From Pedobacter arcticus A12 (GTDB lineage: Bacteria; Bacteroidota; Bacteroidia; Sphingobacteriales; Sphingobacteriaceae), in NCBI RefSeq assembly GCF_000302595.1, contig NZ_JH947127.1:576126-640125 (forward strand): DNA of 64,000 nucleotides, written 5' to 3'. The translations under genes were made by a program, and so were the position numbers. Under the pieces are notes generated by a model, which saw nothing but the letters and a program-made list of their open reading frames with translations, was not told where the DNA came from and searched no databases. Shown one piece after another: positions 1 to 10,038 of this stretch. Each line of letters begins with the position of its first letter. Position 1 is the stretch's first letter.

Positions 1-1214
1 ACGAGGCAGAAGCAACAGAAGCTTTTCAAGCTGTTATCCAAAACTTTCCCGAGGATAAAAATTTAGCAAATATTTACTACCAGTTATACCGATTGTCAGC
101 AGAGACCAATCCGGCTCAATCAGCGATTTTTAAACAAAAGATATTAACGCAATACCCAAACAGTGTTTACGCCAAAGCAATAGCCGAACCTAATTTTGGT
201 AAGGAAAGAGAGTTTGGGTTAAATGCACTGAAAGACGAGTATGCTGGTGTTTACCAACTTTACACCGCGAAAAAATACCGCGAAGTTTTAACAAAGTTAA
301 ATACCTTAAAACCTAGGTATTCAACCTTTAAAGAAATTGAGCCAACCTTTGCTTACTTAGAGGCATTAACAATTGGGCACACTCAAAAAACACCTGTTTT
401 TTTAGCTAGTCTAAATCAGATTGTAAAAAGCTATCCGGACAATAACGAGGTAGTTCCAATTGCTAAGCATCAGATTGATTTTATCACCAGAAACAGAACT
501 GTTTTTGACCAGCGACCTACCGCCCTGCTTTCGCATGATGATAATGAATACAATAATCAACAACCTCAACTTGTTTTTGCACCCGCTATAAAAGAGGAGC
601 CCGTTGAAGCAAAAATTATTAAACCAGAAATTATTAAGGAATCGCTTAAAAAGCCCGAGCCTAAACCTATAGTAGTACCCAAGCCAGAGCTTGCTAAGGT
701 TGAAAAAGAAGTAATAGTAGAAAAACCCGCGATAAAAACGGAAGAATTACCAGCGCCATCACCTGAAATCAGTAAAACTGTAGAAGTTTTAAAACCAGCT
801 ATTGTAGAAAAAACACCTGAGCCAGCGCCTATTGCACCAAAAACTCTTGCATTTAGTACAAACGAAAGACAGCGGCATTTAATCATTATAGACATATCAG
901 ACCCTAAACAAAATATTGCGCAACCATTTTCTAAGCTATCTCGCTATTTTTATTCTAAATTTGACCCTTCTGAAGTTAAATTGGTGATTCGCATAGTTGG
1001 TGGAACGGAAAAATTTGTAATCATAAGCGGCAATTTCTATACTAAAGAACAAGTAGATATCGTGTCTGATGAACTGGCTAAAAATTTGCCCGAAATTATG
1101 GAAGGACAAACCACGCAGTACAGACAGTTTGTAGTGTCGGAAGAAAACTTAATGCTTTTGACCGATAAAAAATCTATAGATCAATATTTAAAAGCTATTA
1201 CTCCTAACAAATAA
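1..1214 (+). CDS. PorW/SprE-type TPR protein of type IX secretion (5' end missing)
   Basis: The reading frame is open from base 3, so the gene begins left of the window; the TTG at 93 is only an internal codon. The first ~170 visible residues are helical TPR-like repeats (motifs such as YAKAIAEPNFGKE and FLASLNQIVKSYPDNNEV). A long Pro/Lys/Glu-rich linker follows, then a compact C-terminal domain (NERQRHLIIIDISDPKQN onward). This arrangement matches the PorW/SprE lipoproteins that work with the GldKLMN machinery at the cell envelope. The stop overlaps the next ATG by one base (TAATG), so translation is probably coupled to the penicillin-binding protein. The family call comes from recognised sequence pattern; the lipoprotein signal cannot be seen because the N-terminus is missing. 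Confidence 0.72.
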   Translation, partial: EAEATEAFQAVIQNFPEDKNLANIYYQLYRLSAETNPAQSAIFKQKILTQYPNSVYAKAIAEPNFGKEREFGLNALKDEYAGVYQLYTAKKYREVLTKLNTLKPRYSTFKEIEPTFAYLEALTIGHTQKTPVFLASLNQIVKSYPDNNEVVPIAKHQIDFITRNRTVFDQRPTALLSHDDNEYNNQQPQLVFAPAIKEEPVEAKIIKPEIIKESLKKPEPKPIVVPKPELAKVEKEVIVEKPAIKTEELPAPSPEISKTVEVLKPAIVEKTPEPAPIAPKTLAFSTNERQRHLIIIDISDPKQNIAQPFSKLSRYFYSKFDPSEVKLVIRIVGGTEKFVIISGNFYTKEQVDIVSDELAKNLPEIMEGQTTQYRQFVVSEENLMLLTDKKSIDQYLKAITPNK

Positions 1215-3460
1215 TGCAAGACAAAACAATTTTAACCAAGGCTGATATTGCCAAGTACAACAAAATATTCTGGAAAACCATTCTCGGGGTTCTTGCTTTT
1301 ATTGCGCTGGTATTTGTTGCAACCGCCTTTGGGCTGTTTGGCGAATTACCTTCTTTTAGAGACTTAGAAAATCCAAAAAGTAATCAGGCTTCTGTAATTT
1401 ACACTTCAGACAAAGCCGAGCTAGGAAATTATTTTGTTCAAAATCGTTCAAATATCACTTATAAGGATATATCACCCAATGTAATCAATGCTTTAATTTC
1501 TACCGAAGACGAGCGTTTTAAAGATCATTCTGGAATTGATTTTAAAAGAACATTCACTATCTTTCTGTATAATTTCATTGGTAAAAAACAAGGTGGAAGT
1601 ACCATAACGCAACAATTGGCACTCAACCTTTTTTCTGATGAAGGTCGGGCTAGATCATTTTTCAAAAGAATTCCCCAAAAATTACGAGAATTGGTTGTCG
1701 CTATTAAACTTGAGCGTAACTACACCAAAGAAGAGATAATTACCATGTATTTAAACACGGTAGATTTTGGAAACAACTCTTATGGTATCAAAGCTGCCGC
1801 TCGTACTTATTTTAACACTACACCAGCAAAATTAAGTGCCCCACAAGCCGCAACCTTAATTGGTATTTTAAAAGGCGTTACACTTTACTCCCCAACTAGA
1901 AATCCAGATCGGTCTTTAGGCAGAAGAAACCTAATTCTAAGTAAAATGTACGATGCAGATTATATCTCGGTAGATGTTTACCAATCTGCTAAAGAGAAAG
2001 GTTTGGAGCTGCATTTTAGACCAACCAACCATAATGAAGGCTTGGCAACATATTTTAGGACGATACTTAAACAGGATATACAAAAGACTTTTACCCAACT
2101 TTCTATTACCAAAGCAGATGGTAGCACTTATGACTTAGATAGGGATGGTTTGAAAATTTACACCACCATTGACTCCAAAATGCAGCTTTACGCCGAGCAA
2201 GCTCAAAAAGAGTATATGAAAGAATTACAGGCGCAATTTAACAGTCATTGGAAAGGGAGAGATGCTTTTAAAGGAAACGAAAACCTGATTAAACAAGGGA
2301 TGAGACGTTCTGATAGATATGCGGTGCTGAAAGAGGAAGGGAAATCGGATGAGGAGATCAATGCTGATTTTAAAAAACCGGTGAAAATGCAAATTTTCAG
2401 CTGGAAAGGAAATATAGATACCACAATGACCCCAATAGATTCTATAAAATACTATAAAATGTTTTTGAGAAACTCTATGATGGCAATGGATCCGGAAAAC
2501 GGAGAAGTTAGAGCTTGGGTAGGAGGAATCGATTACGAGCATTTTAAATACGACCAAGTAAAAATGGGAACTCGCCAAGTTGGCTCAACAGCAAAACCAT
2601 TTACTTATGCCGTAGGAATCGACAATGGCTATTCTCCATGCTACCAAGTTGACAACGTTCCGTACACCGTAACTGGTTACGGAGAACCTTGGACACCTAG
2701 AGCCTATGGCTCAATCCCAGGTTATTTAACGTTAAGAAAAGCATTGGCAAAATCTCAAAACTATATTACTGCTTGGGTAATGCAACAAGTTGGTCCAACC
2801 GCGGTTGCTACTTTGATCAAAAGAATGGGAATTACGTCAGACATTCCGCCCTACCCTTCCATTGCTCTGGGTTCTTTTGAAGCTTCCGTGTATGATATGG
2901 TGGGTGCTTATAGCGCATTTGTTAACCACGGAGTTTGGACAGAACCTATATACCTTACCCGAATTGAGGATAAAAACGGGAACACACTATATGAGCGCAA
3001 ACCAAAAGTTGTACAAGCATTAAATGAGCAAACCGCTTACGTAATGACATATATGCTGAAAGGTGTAGTAGAACAAGGAACTGGTGTTAGATTGCGATAC
3101 AAATACGGATTAACCAACCCAATTGGTGGTAAAACGGGAACTACTAACGATAACTCGGATGGATGGTTTATGGGAATTACGCCTAAATTAGTAGGTGGCG
3201 TTTGGACAGGTTGCGAAGATAGAGCAATACATTTTAGAACAACAAACCTTGGAGAAGGTGCAAACACCGCACTTCCTGTTTTTGCTTTATTTTTGAAAAA
3301 AGTTTATGCCGACGAATCTTTGGGCATCAAAAAAAACATAGATTTTCCACAACCAAAAAACGGCGTTAGCATCACGTTGGATTGCGGGCAATATCAAAAT
3401 CAAGAAACGCAAAAACCTGGCGAAACCGGAGCAAATCCAGATGAAAGACTAGGTTTTTAA
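1214..3460 (+). CDS. Class A penicillin-binding protein (PBP1A-like)
   Basis: Bifunctional peptidoglycan synthase, 748 aa. One membrane anchor lies at about residues 20-42. The GT51 glycosyltransferase domain follows, with the catalytic-Glu region TEDERF (~96-101), GGSTITQQ (~126-133) and an RKL-like segment ending in YLNTVDFGNNSYGI. The transpeptidase domain has the SxxK motif STAK (Ser458, Lys461), SQN (514-516) and KTGT (640-643), so all active-site motifs are present. It polymerises glycan strands and cross-links stem peptides in the periplasm. It starts inside the stop of the PorW/SprE-type gene and is followed by a strong intrinsic terminator. Confidence 0.95.
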   Translation: MQDKTILTKADIAKYNKIFWKTILGVLAFIALVFVATAFGLFGELPSFRDLENPKSNQASVIYTSDKAELGNYFVQNRSNITYKDISPNVINALISTEDERFKDHSGIDFKRTFTIFLYNFIGKKQGGSTITQQLALNLFSDEGRARSFFKRIPQKLRELVVAIKLERNYTKEEIITMYLNTVDFGNNSYGIKAAARTYFNTTPAKLSAPQAATLIGILKGVTLYSPTRNPDRSLGRRNLILSKMYDADYISVDVYQSAKEKGLELHFRPTNHNEGLATYFRTILKQDIQKTFTQLSITKADGSTYDLDRDGLKIYTTIDSKMQLYAEQAQKEYMKELQAQFNSHWKGRDAFKGNENLIKQGMRRSDRYAVLKEEGKSDEEINADFKKPVKMQIFSWKGNIDTTMTPIDSIKYYKMFLRNSMMAMDPENGEVRAWVGGIDYEHFKYDQVKMGTRQVGSTAKPFTYAVGIDNGYSPCYQVDNVPYTVTGYGEPWTPRAYGSIPGYLTLRKALAKSQNYITAWVMQQVGPTAVATLIKRMGITSDIPPYPSIALGSFEASVYDMVGAYSAFVNHGVWTEPIYLTRIEDKNGNTLYERKPKVVQALNEQTAYVMTYMLKGVVEQGTGVRLRYKYGLTNPIGGKTGTTNDNSDGWFMGITPKLVGGVWTGCEDRAIHFRTTNLGEGANTALPVFALFLKKVYADESLGIKKNIDFPQPKNGVSITLDCGQYQNQETQKPGETGANPDERLGF

Positions 3461-3481
3461 CAGATTCATTACATTTTAATG

Positions 3482-3510
3482 AACCACCCAAAAGGTGGTT
3501 TTTTTATTTT
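3482..3510 (+). terminator. Intrinsic terminator after the PBP gene
   Basis: AACCACC and GGTGGTT form a perfect 7-bp stem with a short A-rich loop, followed by a run of T. It lies 22 bases after the PBP stop. It overlaps an in-frame ATG at 3479, which argues against that ATG as the uvrC start. Confidence 0.85.
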
Positions 3511-3517
3511 TGCTTAC

Positions 3518-5326
3518 ATGTTTGATTATAAATCGGCTTTAAAAAATGTTCCTCACAAACCCGGCGTGTACCAATATTACGATGCCGTTGGTGAACTGAT
3601 TTATATTGGTAAGGCTAAAGATTTAAGGAACAGGGTTGCATCGTACTTTAATAACGACAACTATAAAGTAAACGCAAAGACCAAAGTACTGGTAAGCAAA
3701 ATCAGAAGCCTAACGTTTACCATTGTAGATACGGAGATTGATGCTTGGCTGTTAGAAAACAGCTTAATAAAAAAACATCAACCAAAATACAATGTAATGC
3801 TGAAGGATGACAAGACTTATCCTTGGATTGTTATCAAAAACGAACCTTTTCCACGTATTTTTTCTACGCGGAGACTGATTAAAGATGGCAGTAAATATTT
3901 TGGTCCTTACCCTTCTGTAAGTATGATGCACCATATTTTAGACCTCATTAAAGATACTTACCCTTTACGGACCTGCAACCTTGCGTTACACCAAACAAAC
4001 ATTAAAGCAGGGAAGTTTAAAGTATGTTTAGAGTATCAGATAGGTAATTGCAAAGGACCTTGCGAAGCTTACCAGTCAGAAGAAAGTTATAACCACTATA
4101 TCGAAGAGATCAAAGATATCTTGAGCGGTAAAATTGGGAATGTACTCAAAGATTTAAAAGCACAAGTTACCGATGAAGCAAGTCAATTACATTTTGAAGA
4201 AGCGCACCGCTTACAATCAAAATACGATTTATTGGAGCGCTACCAAAGTAAATCTACCATTGTAAATTCTTCCATTACCGAGGTTGATGTTTTTAGCATC
4301 GCGTCTGACGATAAAATAAGCTTTGTAAACTATTTAAAAGTAATGCATGGCACAATTATCCAAACGCAAACCATAGAACTTAAAAAGAAGCTTGACGAGT
4401 CTGATGAAGAACTGCTTTCTATCGCTATTTCTGAGTTTCGCACAAAGTTTCAAAGTACATCTAAAGAAATCATCGTTCCGTTTGAAATGGAACTGGAAGA
4501 TGAAAACGTAAAGTTTACCGTTCCAAAGCAAGGTGAGAAGAAAAAGCTTTTAGAGCTATCACAAAAGAATGTGCTATTCTTTAAAAAGGATAAGATAGAT
4601 CAATATGAAAAACTGAATCCAGAATTTAGAACAGACCGTTTGCTTGCGCTGATGCAAAAAGATTTACGTTTAAACGATCTTCCTCGGCATATTGAATGTT
4701 TTGACAACTCCAACTTCCAAGGAGATTATCCGGTATCGGCAATTGTGGTTTTTAAGGATGCTAAACCGTCGAAAAAAGATTATAGGCATTTTAACGTAAA
4801 AACAGTAGAAGGCCCAAACGATTTTGCCACTATGGAAGAGGCTGTTTATAGACGTTACAAAAGACTGTTAGAAGAAAATGAACCACTACCTCAACTCATT
4901 ATAATTGATGGTGGTAAAGGCCAACTCTCCTCTGCAGTTAAAAGTTTGAAAACTTTAGGCATTTACAATAAAGTAGCCATCATTGGGATTGCAAAACGCT
5001 TAGAAGAACTTTATTATCCTGGCGATCAATATCCACTATACCTCGATAAAAAATCGGAAACGTTAAGAATCATTCAGCAATTGCGTGACGAGGCCCACCG
5101 TTTTGGAATCACCTTCCACCGAAAGAAAAGAGACCAGGGAACGCTTAAAACCGAATTAGAGTTGATTGAAGGAATAGGTAAAACCTCTGCTCAAAACCTA
5201 TTGAGACATTTTAAATCCGTTAAAAAGATCAGGGAAGCTAACGAAGCGGAACTGTTACAGGTAATTAATACCAAGCAAACAAAATCACTGCTTAGTTTTT
5301 TCCAACAAAAAAGCTCTTCCCAATAG
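3518..5326 (+). CDS. uvrC: UvrABC excinuclease subunit C
   Basis: Makes the dual incisions of nucleotide-excision repair, 602 aa from this start. The N-terminal GIY-YIG nuclease motifs are GVY (16-18) and YIG (29-31). A Cys-containing region (CLEYQIGNCKGPCE) and a UVR-like stretch follow, then the RNase H-like second nuclease (ECFDNSNFQGDYPVSA, IIIDGGKGQL) and a C-terminal helix-hairpin-helix (LIEGIGKTSAQNLL). The ATG at 3518 gives the family N-terminus (MFDYKSALKNVPHKPGVY). The earlier in-frame ATG at 3479 would add 13 residues encoded by the upstream terminator hairpin. A bidirectional terminator overlaps the stop. Confidence 0.95.
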   Translation: MFDYKSALKNVPHKPGVYQYYDAVGELIYIGKAKDLRNRVASYFNNDNYKVNAKTKVLVSKIRSLTFTIVDTEIDAWLLENSLIKKHQPKYNVMLKDDKTYPWIVIKNEPFPRIFSTRRLIKDGSKYFGPYPSVSMMHHILDLIKDTYPLRTCNLALHQTNIKAGKFKVCLEYQIGNCKGPCEAYQSEESYNHYIEEIKDILSGKIGNVLKDLKAQVTDEASQLHFEEAHRLQSKYDLLERYQSKSTIVNSSITEVDVFSIASDDKISFVNYLKVMHGTIIQTQTIELKKKLDESDEELLSIAISEFRTKFQSTSKEIIVPFEMELEDENVKFTVPKQGEKKKLLELSQKNVLFFKKDKIDQYEKLNPEFRTDRLLALMQKDLRLNDLPRHIECFDNSNFQGDYPVSAIVVFKDAKPSKKDYRHFNVKTVEGPNDFATMEEAVYRRYKRLLEENEPLPQLIIIDGGKGQLSSAVKSLKTLGIYNKVAIIGIAKRLEELYYPGDQYPLYLDKKSETLRIIQQLRDEAHRFGITFHRKKRDQGTLKTELELIEGIGKTSAQNLLRHFKSVKKIREANEAELLQVINTKQTKSLLSFFQQKSSSQ

Positions 5327-5340
5327 GAAGAGCTTTTTTT
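5307..5340. terminator. Bidirectional terminator between uvrC and gldN
   Basis: AAGCTCTTCC and GGAAGAGCTT form a stem around the loop CAATA, with A before it and T after it, so it can act on both strands. The uvrC stop lies inside the hairpin. On the minus strand it lies 22 bases beyond the gldN stop. Confidence 0.85.
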
Positions 5341-5361
5341 ATTAATGTACCGAGAAGTGGA

Positions 5362-6264
5362 TTATTGCTCCCACATATCTTGCTCGTACTGAATCAGCGA
5401 TTTCTTAATCCTATCCGCTTCCAGCAATTTATCCAAACCTGATTTTAAATCTGGTCTGGTAGCCAGCTTATACCCATCTGGGTTTGATTCTTCAATAATT
5501 AAGCTTGAAAAATATCTCAACTGAAATACATCATCAAAAGTGTATCTGATTTTTTCGTTTGGATGATAAACATTGAATTTACAGATGTAATTTCTAATGG
5601 TAGGATAATTCACGTAAAACAGACCAACCATATCAGCACCAGCTTCTCCAAGTTTTACATTGGGGTCTTTTAGTTTTGGTACACTTGCAGAACTTGCCGC
5701 ACTGCTTGGCACTATCAACCCAATAGCTATGATGAACGACTTAAACTCCGAACGATTGGTATCAAAATACCAATCTTCAACAATTCTTAAACCACATTTA
5801 GCTAATAATTCCTGATCAGAAAACTGCAATGGATAACCTAAACCCGCCGAAGCGTCTGTTTTAGTTAACAAAGTATTGTAATCAATTAATTCTTCTACCC
5901 TACCTGTACTTGGATTCCATGATTGATAAGCTTCAACCTTTTGTTCAGATATACCTCTCAATAAAACCGTTAAAAAGTTTCTATTGGTATCAACAGGTGT
6001 AAGATACCTGTTAGTTGGATCTGCAAAATAAATATCTCTGGTTAACCTTTTAGCAAAAATAACGTCGTCACTTTTTACCCTTGGCAACTCAGGAGCACAA
6101 TTTACAGGTTCCTTTCCTAACTCTTTTTCTCTATCTGCCTTTACCGCTTCAGCCTTTTGAAAGATTGAATAAATAGGCATTACTTTAGGTTTATCAGAAT
6201 CTTTTTGTGCAAAAAGATTAAAAGTAACGCATACTAATAACGAGATGATGCTTAATTTTTTCAT
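5362..6264 (-). CDS. gldN: Gliding motility / type IX secretion protein GldN
   Basis: Periplasmic partner of the T9SS core, 300 aa, with a clear signal peptide (MKKLSIISLLVCVTFNLFAQ). The body carries GldN/PorN-type features: LTRDIYFADPTNRYLTPVDT near residue 75 and a C-terminal RYTFDDVFQLRYFSSLI block. It is the last gene of gldK-L-M-N, one base after gldM, and ends at the shared terminator. In this system GldN associates with the GldK lipoprotein in a ring under the outer membrane. The order K-L-M-N is the canonical one, which strengthens every call in the block. Confidence 0.93.
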   Translation of the reverse strand: MKKLSIISLLVCVTFNLFAQKDSDKPKVMPIYSIFQKAEAVKADREKELGKEPVNCAPELPRVKSDDVIFAKRLTRDIYFADPTNRYLTPVDTNRNFLTVLLRGISEQKVEAYQSWNPSTGRVEELIDYNTLLTKTDASAGLGYPLQFSDQELLAKCGLRIVEDWYFDTNRSEFKSFIIAIGLIVPSSAASSASVPKLKDPNVKLGEAGADMVGLFYVNYPTIRNYICKFNVYHPNEKIRYTFDDVFQLRYFSSLIIEESNPDGYKLATRPDLKSGLDKLLEADRIKKSLIQYEQDMWEQ

Positions 6265-6265
6265 G

Positions 6266-7795
6266 TTATCTACCTACTGAAATACTTACTGCCCCTTCAA
6301 GGGTTCTTGTTGTACCGTCTTCTCCCGCAACCACTATACTTTGGAAGCTTAACATATCACCAGGATTTAAACTGCTCATGTTCTGTTTTATTGCCCCACT
6401 AAAAGTTCCTTCTTTTGATTGGTAAAATAAAGGATCCTGTCTGGGTCTGGTAATAAACAAATTGAAACTAACTACCCTAAACTTTAAATCAAAATCAAAG
6501 TTTCTTAGTTCTGCTTCTAAACGGCTTGTTGATCTAGCCGTAGCGGATGAAATCTGTCCGGATGCTTTATCTGCAAAAGTTGCAATTGGATCTGGTACTT
6601 CTTTAATTCTAAACTTTGTTGCCCCTAAAACCTGTGATTTCCCTTTCTCAATTTCCGCAGAAACTGTAACTGTTGCTTCGGTTCCACCACTAACTTTTAC
6701 CGTGTAATTTCCGTTTGATCCACTTATAGAACCCGTAGAAATACTCACTTTAAGTTTTTCTTTAGCGATACCGGGCGCCGAAACTGAAACTGGGTTTGAA
6801 ACACCTTTGTAAAATACGTTCATTTTATCAGGTGAAACTACCGCAGATGGCTTTGCAACCTGATATTCAATAGGATCTGTAGTAAATGACTTTATTTGTC
6901 CTGTAGTTGGATCTTTAAAAGAAACCGTACCAGTCCATTTATAAACACCTTCTTTTGAACTTCCAGCTTTATATTTACCCCTACCATCTATATTAGGAAG
7001 GGCTGAACCATTCACAGTGGCAGTAATTGGAATACTTGAACTTCCTGCTGTTAAAAACACATCAGCTTCGTACGTTTGACCGGCCAAAATGTAGCTACTT
7101 TTCGCTACCGCTACAGCTTTATATGAATCTACTACTCCACCACCTGTGGTTTCTTGATACAATTTATTAATTACATAAGCCTCAGCATTTTTCGCATCGT
7201 TCTGAAACTTAGATAGTAATGTAATTGTGGAGGTTAAAGGCTTGCCTTCTCCAAAATTGTAATTAGCCCAGCTCTGAGCAGTTTTTGTACTTGGATTAAT
7301 CTTTGGCCATTCCAGCTCTAAACCAATTCCTTTTGGAGTTTGTCCAATTAAAGCCGCCATCTTTTTAGAGGCTTCTTCAATTTTCTTTTGCAATACATCT
7401 CCTTTTTTCTTCTCTACCAATTCTTTGTGAGAAATGCCTAAATCATCACGTTTTTTTAAATCGCCGTTCTCTAGTAAGCCATCAGTCATGGTAATCAACT
7501 CCTGCTTAACTTTTTCAATCTCGGCAACTAAACCGTCACCTACTTTTTTAGCTTCTAATGCTTTGTTATAATTTTCTTCTGCCTTTTTAGGTGCATTATC
7601 ATAATAGTTTTTAAAAAGCGTCATAATGAACTTTAAACGATCGTTCATATTCTCATTACTCTTTTCTAAACCGTCTCTTACTGTTTTAAAGGCATCCAAT
7701 ACGGTATTACTTACGTTTAATGCTAACATTGCCATTAACACCAGGTACATAATACCAATCATCTTCTGCCTTGGGGTTTCCTTACCGCCTGCCAT
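6266..7795 (-). CDS. gldM: Gliding motility / type IX secretion motor protein GldM
   Basis: 509 aa. One N-terminal transmembrane helix (MIGIMYLVLMAMLALNVSNT, ~12-31) is followed by a long periplasmic region. A helical part (~35-170) precedes several beta-sandwich-like repeats rich in Gly, Ser and Thr. With GldL it forms the proton-driven inner-membrane motor of the type IX secretion system. It lies between gldL (43-base gap) and gldN (1-base gap). Length and topology fit the family. Confidence 0.95.
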   Translation of the reverse strand: MAGGKETPRQKMIGIMYLVLMAMLALNVSNTVLDAFKTVRDGLEKSNENMNDRLKFIMTLFKNYYDNAPKKAEENYNKALEAKKVGDGLVAEIEKVKQELITMTDGLLENGDLKKRDDLGISHKELVEKKKGDVLQKKIEEASKKMAALIGQTPKGIGLELEWPKINPSTKTAQSWANYNFGEGKPLTSTITLLSKFQNDAKNAEAYVINKLYQETTGGGVVDSYKAVAVAKSSYILAGQTYEADVFLTAGSSSIPITATVNGSALPNIDGRGKYKAGSSKEGVYKWTGTVSFKDPTTGQIKSFTTDPIEYQVAKPSAVVSPDKMNVFYKGVSNPVSVSAPGIAKEKLKVSISTGSISGSNGNYTVKVSGGTEATVTVSAEIEKGKSQVLGATKFRIKEVPDPIATFADKASGQISSATARSTSRLEAELRNFDFDLKFRVVSFNLFITRPRQDPLFYQSKEGTFSGAIKQNMSSLNPGDMLSFQSIVVAGEDGTTRTLEGAVSISVGR

Positions 7796-7838
7796 ATCTT
7801 AATTCTTAAAGCGTTTTTTTAAATTAAAAAATTAATGA

Positions 7839-8645
7839 TTATGCTCGTGGTTGATTCATCGCAGAAAGCATATTGCCATAAACTGCGTTTAAGCTCGACA
7901 AGTTTTTAGAAAGTTTTGAAACTTCGTCCTTGAATTGCTTAGAATCATCCATAGAATCATTAAAGTTAGACATGGTTTGAGAAAGGTTTGAATAAAACTT
8001 ATTCATTGATTTCAAATGTGCACTTGAATCTTGAAGCTCTAATTCATACACTGCATTTAATGCAGAAATATTTTTACCCAAATTATTGATTTGGGTGTTG
8101 TATTCTTTTGCGCCTTCTGTTGCGGTTGCAATGGTTGCAACGCCTGCCGTAGCATGATCAAATGCTACACCTAAACCATTTACCTTATTAGCTGCTGTTT
8201 TTATATTCGCAACAAAATCTTGAGTTGCTATAGAAGCATCTGCTGCATTAGATATTGCTCCAACTTTATTGGTAAAATTATCTAAACCAGCCTTAATTTT
8301 GGCTATTGCATCATCACCTAACTGTAAATCTGGTAACCCTGCGCCACCACCAGCCGAACCTTTAATTTCAAGTTCGTTTAGTTTTACAGGTTTAGACATG
8401 TCAATTGCGTTGCCACTAAATTCTTCTGAAAGCTGTGGATATACTTTTTCCCATTTCGGATCTTTATGTGGTGGTACAAATCCCATAATAAAAAAGAGAA
8501 CTGCTTCTGTAGCTAACCCCACACCAATAATTAATTCGCCACCTGGCCAGTGAAGTATTTTTGCCATAGCGCCAATAATTACTACTGTTGCCCCCCAAGA
8601 TATAATTGCGTCTAATGTGATAATAGATCTTTTTTTGCTTGCCAT
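7839..8645 (-). CDS. gldL: Gliding motility / type IX secretion motor protein GldL
   Basis: 268 aa inner-membrane protein. Two N-terminal transmembrane helices (~9-27 and ~35-56) carry the conserved stretch AMAKILHWPGGE between them and GFVPPHKDPKWE after them. The rest is a cytoplasmic helical tail rich in Asn, Ala and Ser, predicted coiled coil. GldL and GldM form the rotary motor that energises T9SS and gliding. The gene lies between gldK and gldM in the canonical order. Confidence 0.95.
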   Translation of the reverse strand: MASKKRSIITLDAIISWGATVVIIGAMAKILHWPGGELIIGVGLATEAVLFFIMGFVPPHKDPKWEKVYPQLSEEFSGNAIDMSKPVKLNELEIKGSAGGGAGLPDLQLGDDAIAKIKAGLDNFTNKVGAISNAADASIATQDFVANIKTAANKVNGLGVAFDHATAGVATIATATEGAKEYNTQINNLGKNISALNAVYELELQDSSAHLKSMNKFYSNLSQTMSNFNDSMDDSKQFKDEVSKLSKNLSSLNAVYGNMLSAMNQPRA

Positions 8646-8703
8646 TTTATAAGAGTTTGGATTTAGATTGCTTTATTTTGGTTTATAAGTTTTTAGGTTG
8701 AGA

Positions 8704-10038
8704 TTATGGCTTCATCTTGCTTGGCTTGTCTTTGATGTCTCTACCTAAGAAAGGAGTAACACATCTAAAACCAATGGAAGATCTTGCCGAATCTGGATAT
8801 TCATAAGATTTAGCAGAGTTTTGCAGAAAGTAACCAATATCTTTCCAAGAACCGCCCTTAACAACTCTTTTCTTGTTGTAATCTGGATCTCCCTTTTGCA
8901 CTGCTTTATTAAAAGATGGGTTAATTGTACTTACATAAGCCGACGCTGCATCACTATAGATAGAGCTTGTCCACTCCGCAACGTTACCAGCCATGTTGTA
9001 CAAACCGTAATCGTTAGGAAAATATGATTTAACATAAACTGTAAAAGCTCCACCGTCATCAATATAATTACCTCTACCAGGCTTAAAGTTAGCCAACAAG
9101 CATCCTTTTGCATTTCTGATGTAAGGACCGCCCCAAGGGTAACTTGTTGCCACACGTCCGCCTCTAGCTGCATATTCGAACTCTGCTTCGGTTGGTAGGT
9201 CGTAATCTAACCTAGCAGGTAACTGCTTTGAGTTTTTGTAAGACTCGTTCAGTCTCGATCTCCAAACGGTGAAAGCTTTTGCTTGCTCCCAAGTTACACC
9301 AACTACAGGATAGTTAGAGAATGATGGATGAGAAAAATAACCTTTCGCCATTGGATCATTTTGTGCGTAGGTAAAATCCGATATCCAAACCAAAGTATCT
9401 GGATAAATGTAAGCTTCTTCTTTTACAATAAACTCGTCTCTTTCTACTGTTGGTGCACCTTTAGTTAAGTTTGGATCTCTTAACCCTCTGTAAGCGGCTG
9501 CCTTTTTATAATCTATCCAAGCGTAATCATACTTAAGCTGCTCTACTTTAAGTTCCTTTTTATTAAAAAACTTAGCAGTACCAGAATAATACATCGCTTG
9601 GTCTAACTTATCCTTTAAAGTTTTATCTCCCCACATACCTTTCCCTGAACTCATTGCTTTCCAGTTGATATAAGGACTTTCTTTACCGCCTTTACTTTTT
9701 AACAAGTATTTTTTTGGCTTGCCTACTAAATTAAAAGCAATTGAATCTCTAACCCAATTCACAAACTGCTTGTACTCGCTGTTTGAAATTTCAGTTTCAT
9801 CCATGTAGAATGCGGAAATTGTAACTTGTTTATTTTGTGGAAATTGTGATATGGTAACATCTTGATCTACCTGACCCATGATGAAGGTACCTGCAGGGAT
9901 GTAAACCATGCCATATGGTAGCTCTTGCCTAACTGTTTTTGACTTTACACCAACTAATTCGCCCCTTCCGTCTCCTTTACCGCAACTAAACAGGGCAATA
10001 CTAATCAATATCAGTCCTGATATGAATAAATTTCTCAT
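8704..10038 (-). CDS. gldK: Gliding motility lipoprotein GldK
   Basis: 444 aa from the ATG at 10038. This start gives a lipoprotein signal with lipobox LFSC (Cys19) and is preferred over an upstream ATG (10134) that would add 32 non-signal residues. The mature part is a formylglycine-generating-enzyme-like fold (MVYIPAGTFIMGQ, FYMDETEISNSEY, DLPTEAEFEYAARGG, YPWGG, GNVAEWTSS, RVVKGGSWKD, GFRCV). In GldK this fold is structural rather than enzymatic and forms the outer-membrane-associated ring with GldN. First gene of the gldKLMN unit. Confidence 0.94.
   Translation of the reverse strand: MRNLFISGLILISIALFSCGKGDGRGELVGVKSKTVRQELPYGMVYIPAGTFIMGQVDQDVTISQFPQNKQVTISAFYMDETEISNSEYKQFVNWVRDSIAFNLVGKPKKYLLKSKGGKESPYINWKAMSSGKGMWGDKTLKDKLDQAMYYSGTAKFFNKKELKVEQLKYDYAWIDYKKAAAYRGLRDPNLTKGAPTVERDEFIVKEEAYIYPDTLVWISDFTYAQNDPMAKGYFSHPSFSNYPVVGVTWEQAKAFTVWRSRLNESYKNSKQLPARLDYDLPTEAEFEYAARGGRVATSYPWGGPYIRNAKGCLLANFKPGRGNYIDDGGAFTVYVKSYFPNDYGLYNMAGNVAEWTSSIYSDAASAYVSTINPSFNKAVQKGDPDYNKKRVVKGGSWKDIGYFLQNSAKSYEYPDSARSSIGFRCVTPFLGRDIKDKPSKMKP

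Noticed and set aside
566-895. Minus-strand ORF inside the PorW/SprE-type gene
   Set aside because: Antisense to the Pro/Lys/Glu-rich linker; its Ser/Gly/Thr-rich translation is the expected shadow.
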